From Gemmatimonadota bacterium (GTDB taxonomy: Bacteria > GCA-2686955), in contig JALXCG010000190.1 in assembly GCA_026991065.1 (NCBI GenBank), positions 1 to 7,489 on the forward strand: a DNA stretch of 7,489 nt, read 5' to 3'. A program made the position numbers and the translations under genes. The notes under the pieces are model-generated. The model searched no databases. It was not told the DNA's origin and was given only the letters and a program-made list of their open reading frames with translations. Below are positions 5,488 through 7,489 of the stretch, in pieces. The stretch's first letter is position 1; each line of letters starts with the position of its first letter.

Positions 5488-7158
5488 TCAGTCCGACCTG
5501 GCAAGGCGGAAGCCGACGATACTGTCACCGGAGCCGCCGAGGCGTCTACTACGGGAGGAGACGCGCATGTAGGAGGGATAGACACTGTAAGCGCCACCCC
5601 GCGTAACCCGGTAGAAACCGTCTCCGGCTCCTGTTGGATCGGTTTCCGGTGAAGTGCCTAGATCACACTCGTACAGGTCATTGCACCACTCCTCCACATT
5701 CCCGCCCAGGTCGTAGATCGGGGCGGCGAGGTTGGGCTGAACACCGGCGGGGTAGCTGCCGACCGGAGTGGTCCAGCCGACGCAAAGACCGTCGTAAGAA
5801 TAGTTGGCCAGCGAGCATGTGGGGCTCTCGTTGCCCCACGGGTAGATCCTCTCGTCGTCCCACTGCGCCGCATACTCCCATTCGGCATCTGTCGGCAGCC
5901 GGTAACCGTTGGCCTTGTAGGGGTTGCCATCCAGGCCGCACTGCCAGTCGGAGTGGTCGTAGGCACGGCGAAGCCCTTCCGAGACCGAAAGCCAGTCGCA
6001 GTAGGCCACCGCGCCGAACCATGTCACTTCCGTCACCGGATGGTCTGGGTTGATCCCGTGTCCCGCGTCGCGCAGGGTGAACACCCCTCCGGAGAATGCG
6101 AGTTCGCAGTAAGGACTGTCCAGGTCCACCAGCTCCTTCTTGCTACCATCGACGTGATCCTGAACCGAAGAGGAGGTCGCTGTCACGTAGCCCTGGTCGT
6201 AGGCCCACTGCACCAGGTCCAGATACTCCTGGTTGGTCACCTCATACTGGCCGATCCAGAAGTCATGGGTCAGCGTCACCAGGCGCTCATCGACACCGCA
6301 ACGCGCCATACCGTCCCCCATACTGAAGGTGCCGGAAGGAACGAACACAAAGGAGCCAGAGGGCGGCGGGGGCAACACATTTTCACACTCTGCATCGCAT
6401 GCATCGCACTCGACGAGACGGCAACTGACAGACTGGGCGATCGCTACGAAACAGTCGATGCAACCACCCCCGGTCCAGCAGTCCCAGCAGTTCACCACCA
6501 GAGTCATCGCCCACGAGCACCAATCGCCGCTCAGAAGGCATTCGTTGACAACGCACCAACTACACTCCGGAGAAGCTTTCGGGTAATTCCCCGCGACCAA
6601 GGACTCGAAGCGCCCCGCCGAAATGGAGCCGTCCTGCGGGAGCAGTGTCTTGACCCGACCGTCGAGCGAGCCAAGCGACACGCGGGCGACCCGGCTCTGG
6701 CCCAGATCCACGCCGGATTCCAGCAAGAAGGGGACGCGGCGCTTGGTCAGGGGCAGCACCAGAAAGGCGTGGGGGTCCTCTCCCGCCTCGAGCGCAGCGC
6801 CAAAGAGCGAAACCCGCTTCTCCGACTCGATCGGTACGAAAGCGATCCGGTCGGCGCCGACCCGCACCACCACTGCGGCGCCGATCCCGAGGGAGAAGCC
6901 GCGCGCCTGAAGTCGTTGATCCAAACCGGCCAGAGGCGGCGCACCGAGGAGGCGTTCCACCGCGCCCTTTTGAATCTGGAAGTGCCCGGCATCCAGCGAC
7001 TCGGCAAAGACCTCGATCCGGCTTTTGTCAAAACAGCCAGGGGAGAAGGCGAAACTCCGGATCGGCAGCGAGAGCAAAACACATAGGGCGGCGAGAACAC
7101 CCACTCCGGTGGTTCTGAACCGCGCAGGAAAAGGCAAAACAGATGGGCGGCGAAACAT
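5488..7158 (-). CDS. Copy D: secreted Cys-rich FGE/SUMF1-like protein, first gene of the array
   Basis: Complete, 556 residues from MFRRPSVLPF. The frame stays open upstream to the window edge (an ATG at 7404 would add 82 residues). That extension is Arg-rich, would bury the signal peptide, has no counterpart in the paralogs and crosses the conserved upstream element, so I place the start at 7158, behind AAGAGGAGG. Layout: signal peptide core about 20-33; unrecognised domain about 45-190; 12-Cys module 199-258; FGE-like domain about 268-556 with GYRLPTDAEWEYAA (418-431), YPWGNE (439-444), YDLGGNVEEW (482-491), RGG (520-522) and GFR (549-551). FGE catalytic cysteines are replaced by Val526 and Met531. 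The tail block 523-548 is Ser/Arg/Gly-rich and unlike B and C. Substitutions such as DHVDGSKKEL and FSGGVF in the central insertion also set D apart. Confidence 0.92.
   Translation of the reverse strand: MFRRPSVLPFPARFRTTGVGVLAALCVLLSLPIRSFAFSPGCFDKSRIEVFAESLDAGHFQIQKGAVERLLGAPPLAGLDQRLQARGFSLGIGAAVVVRVGADRIAFVPIESEKRVSLFGAALEAGEDPHAFLVLPLTKRRVPFLLESGVDLGQSRVARVSLGSLDGRVKTLLPQDGSISAGRFESLVAGNYPKASPECSWCVVNECLLSGDWCSWAMTLVVNCWDCWTGGGCIDCFVAIAQSVSCRLVECDACDAECENVLPPPPSGSFVFVPSGTFSMGDGMARCGVDERLVTLTHDFWIGQYEVTNQEYLDLVQWAYDQGYVTATSSSVQDHVDGSKKELVDLDSPYCELAFSGGVFTLRDAGHGINPDHPVTEVTWFGAVAYCDWLSVSEGLRRAYDHSDWQCGLDGNPYKANGYRLPTDAEWEYAAQWDDERIYPWGNESPTCSLANYSYDGLCVGWTTPVGSYPAGVQPNLAAPIYDLGGNVEEWCNDLYECDLGTSPETDPTGAGDGFYRVTRGGAYSVYPSYMRVSSRSRRLGGSGDSIVGFRLARSD
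5515..5592 (-). other. Hypervariable C-terminal block of copy D
   Basis: These 26 codons encode residues 523-548, colinear without gaps with the variable blocks of B and C. Most positions differ from both. Codons 533-535 of D, like their counterparts in B and C, all end in C while their first two bases vary. Confidence 0.6.
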
Positions 7159-7162
7159 ACAT

Positions 7163-7171
7163 CCTCCTCTT
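7163..7171 (-). promoter_or_regulatory. Ribosome binding site fixing the start of copy D
   Basis: Minus strand AAGAGGAGG lies 4 nt before the ATG at 7158, as in A and C. It is retained although the leader just upstream has diverged, which supports this start over upstream in-frame ATGs. Confidence 0.7.
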
Positions 7172-7212
7172 CGGTTGTCTTCCGCGTGCGCCGACGCGAT
7201 CTGGGGGAAACA

Positions 7213-7233
7213 TAACAGCGCAATGGGGCGACC
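7213..7233 (-). promoter_or_regulatory. Conserved upstream element of copy D
   Basis: The minus strand reads CGCCCCATTGCGCTGTTA, 55 nt upstream of the ATG. The 30 or so bases between it and the Shine-Dalgarno do not resemble those of A-C, so retention of this block at fixed spacing suggests function. TATGTT at its downstream edge could be a -10 box. An 8-nt T tract (7235-7242, minus strand) lies immediately upstream. Confidence 0.5.
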
Positions 7234-7489
7234 GAAAAAAAAGTTGGTCTCGCGTCGGCTTCGCCAGGCCTCGCGCCCATCCCGGTTGCGACGTCGCATG
7301 CGGCTGCGCCACCGCCACTTGCTACGGAACCTCGATCTGTGACGCAGCACCACTGCGCCACGGCCGGGGCCGAGCAGCCGGTTTATCGGCCCGATGGTTG
7401 CCACACTGCGGACTGGTGGGGAGGGCTTGGAGGAGCTGAACGCGGGGGCTCTGGGCGGCGACGCGGTTTCGGAGAGAGTAGGGTGAAGC
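7234..7489. other. Noncoding region upstream of the array
   Basis: No convincing gene is seen on either strand. A minus-strand frame entering from the right edge ends at a stop at 7322 after 55 codons; its Pro/Arg-rich product is not recognisable. The region holds an 8-base A run (7235-7242, T on the minus strand) and two small inverted repeats. Confidence 0.5.
7367..7392. repeat. Inverted repeat upstream of the array
   Basis: Perfect 7-bp arms GGGCCGA (7367-7373) and TCGGCCC (7386-7392) flank a 12-nt loop. A second weak hairpin (7341-7359, arms GACGCAG and CTGCGCC with one mismatch) lies next to it. These may be remnants of a terminator of an upstream gene or an operator; neither has a T tract. 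Confidence 0.3.

Larger units (their letters stand above)
1..7233 (-). repeat. Four-copy tandem gene duplication
   Basis: Four head-to-tail units, each made of the conserved upstream element, the Shine-Dalgarno and one paralogous gene. Long stretches are identical at the DNA level, most clearly in the Cys module (around 798-838 and its counterparts). A and B are the most similar pair over the shared region. C and D share other sequence features. Units differ mainly in the 26-codon tail block and in the gaps. Confidence 0.9.

Noticed and set aside
7235-7242. T8 tract on the minus strand as an intrinsic terminator of an upstream gene
   Set aside because: No stable GC stem directly precedes it on the minus strand, and no upstream gene end is established.
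7159-7404. 82-residue N-terminal extension of copy D from an upstream ATG
   Set aside because: It is Arg-rich and absent from the paralogs, and would put the signal peptide in the middle of the protein. It also overlaps the conserved 55-nt element; a good Shine-Dalgarno lies at the inner start.
7322-7489. Possible 3' end of a minus-strand gene entering from the right edge
   Set aside because: Only 55 codons are visible, with a Pro/Arg-rich product and no recognisable motif; a chance open frame in GC-rich DNA is as likely.
1-7489. CRISPR array, tRNA or rRNA genes, transposase or insertion-sequence ends
   Set aside because: No short regularly spaced repeats, cloverleaf-like sequence, rRNA-like stretch or transposase frame was seen; the repetition is wholly due to gene duplication.

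Overview
This 7.5 kb, GC-rich window is essentially one thing: a tandem array of four paralogous genes, all on the minus strand. From the transcriptional start side they are copy D (7158 down to 5488), copy C (5212 down to 3542), copy B (3253 down to 1592) and copy A (1473 down past the left edge). Each encodes a secreted protein of about 555 residues with the same layout: an N-terminal signal peptide, an unrecognised domain of about 150 residues, a 60-residue module with 12 invariant cysteines, and a C-terminal SUMF1/formylglycine-generating-enzyme-like (FGE-sulfatase) domain with a C-type-lectin-like fold. The catalytic cysteines of true FGE are absent from the three complete copies, so these are more likely binding or structural proteins than sulfatase-activating enzymes.

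Two kinds of constraint contrast strongly within the array. The cysteine module and much of the N-terminal domain are nearly invariant between copies. By contrast, a 26-residue block just before the conserved C-terminal G-F-R motif is almost completely different in B, C and D, yet has exactly the same length and position. This is the place where FGE-fold target proteins of diversity-generating retroelements (DGRs) carry their variable region. No reverse transcriptase or template repeat is present in the window, so a DGR link is a hypothesis.

Regulation: each gene has a purine-rich Shine-Dalgarno sequence. Each also has a conserved GC-rich element of about 21 bp lying exactly 55 nt upstream of the ATG, even in front of copy D, whose intervening leader has diverged. 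This suggests that each gene carries its own promoter or operator, or a conserved leader element. The gaps are 118 bp (A/B), 288 bp (B/C) and 275 bp (C/D). The last two contain inverted repeats able to form stem-loops. The 331 bp upstream of copy D hold the conserved element, an 8-nt T tract (minus strand) and small inverted repeats, but no convincing gene.

Organism: high GC with strong third-position G/C, Gram-negative-type export signals and expansion of secreted FGE-like paralogs would fit a large-genome environmental bacterium (Myxococcota, Candidatus Eisenbacteria, Planctomycetes or similar). The window cannot settle this. No RNA genes, CRISPR arrays, insertion sequences or phage genes were seen.
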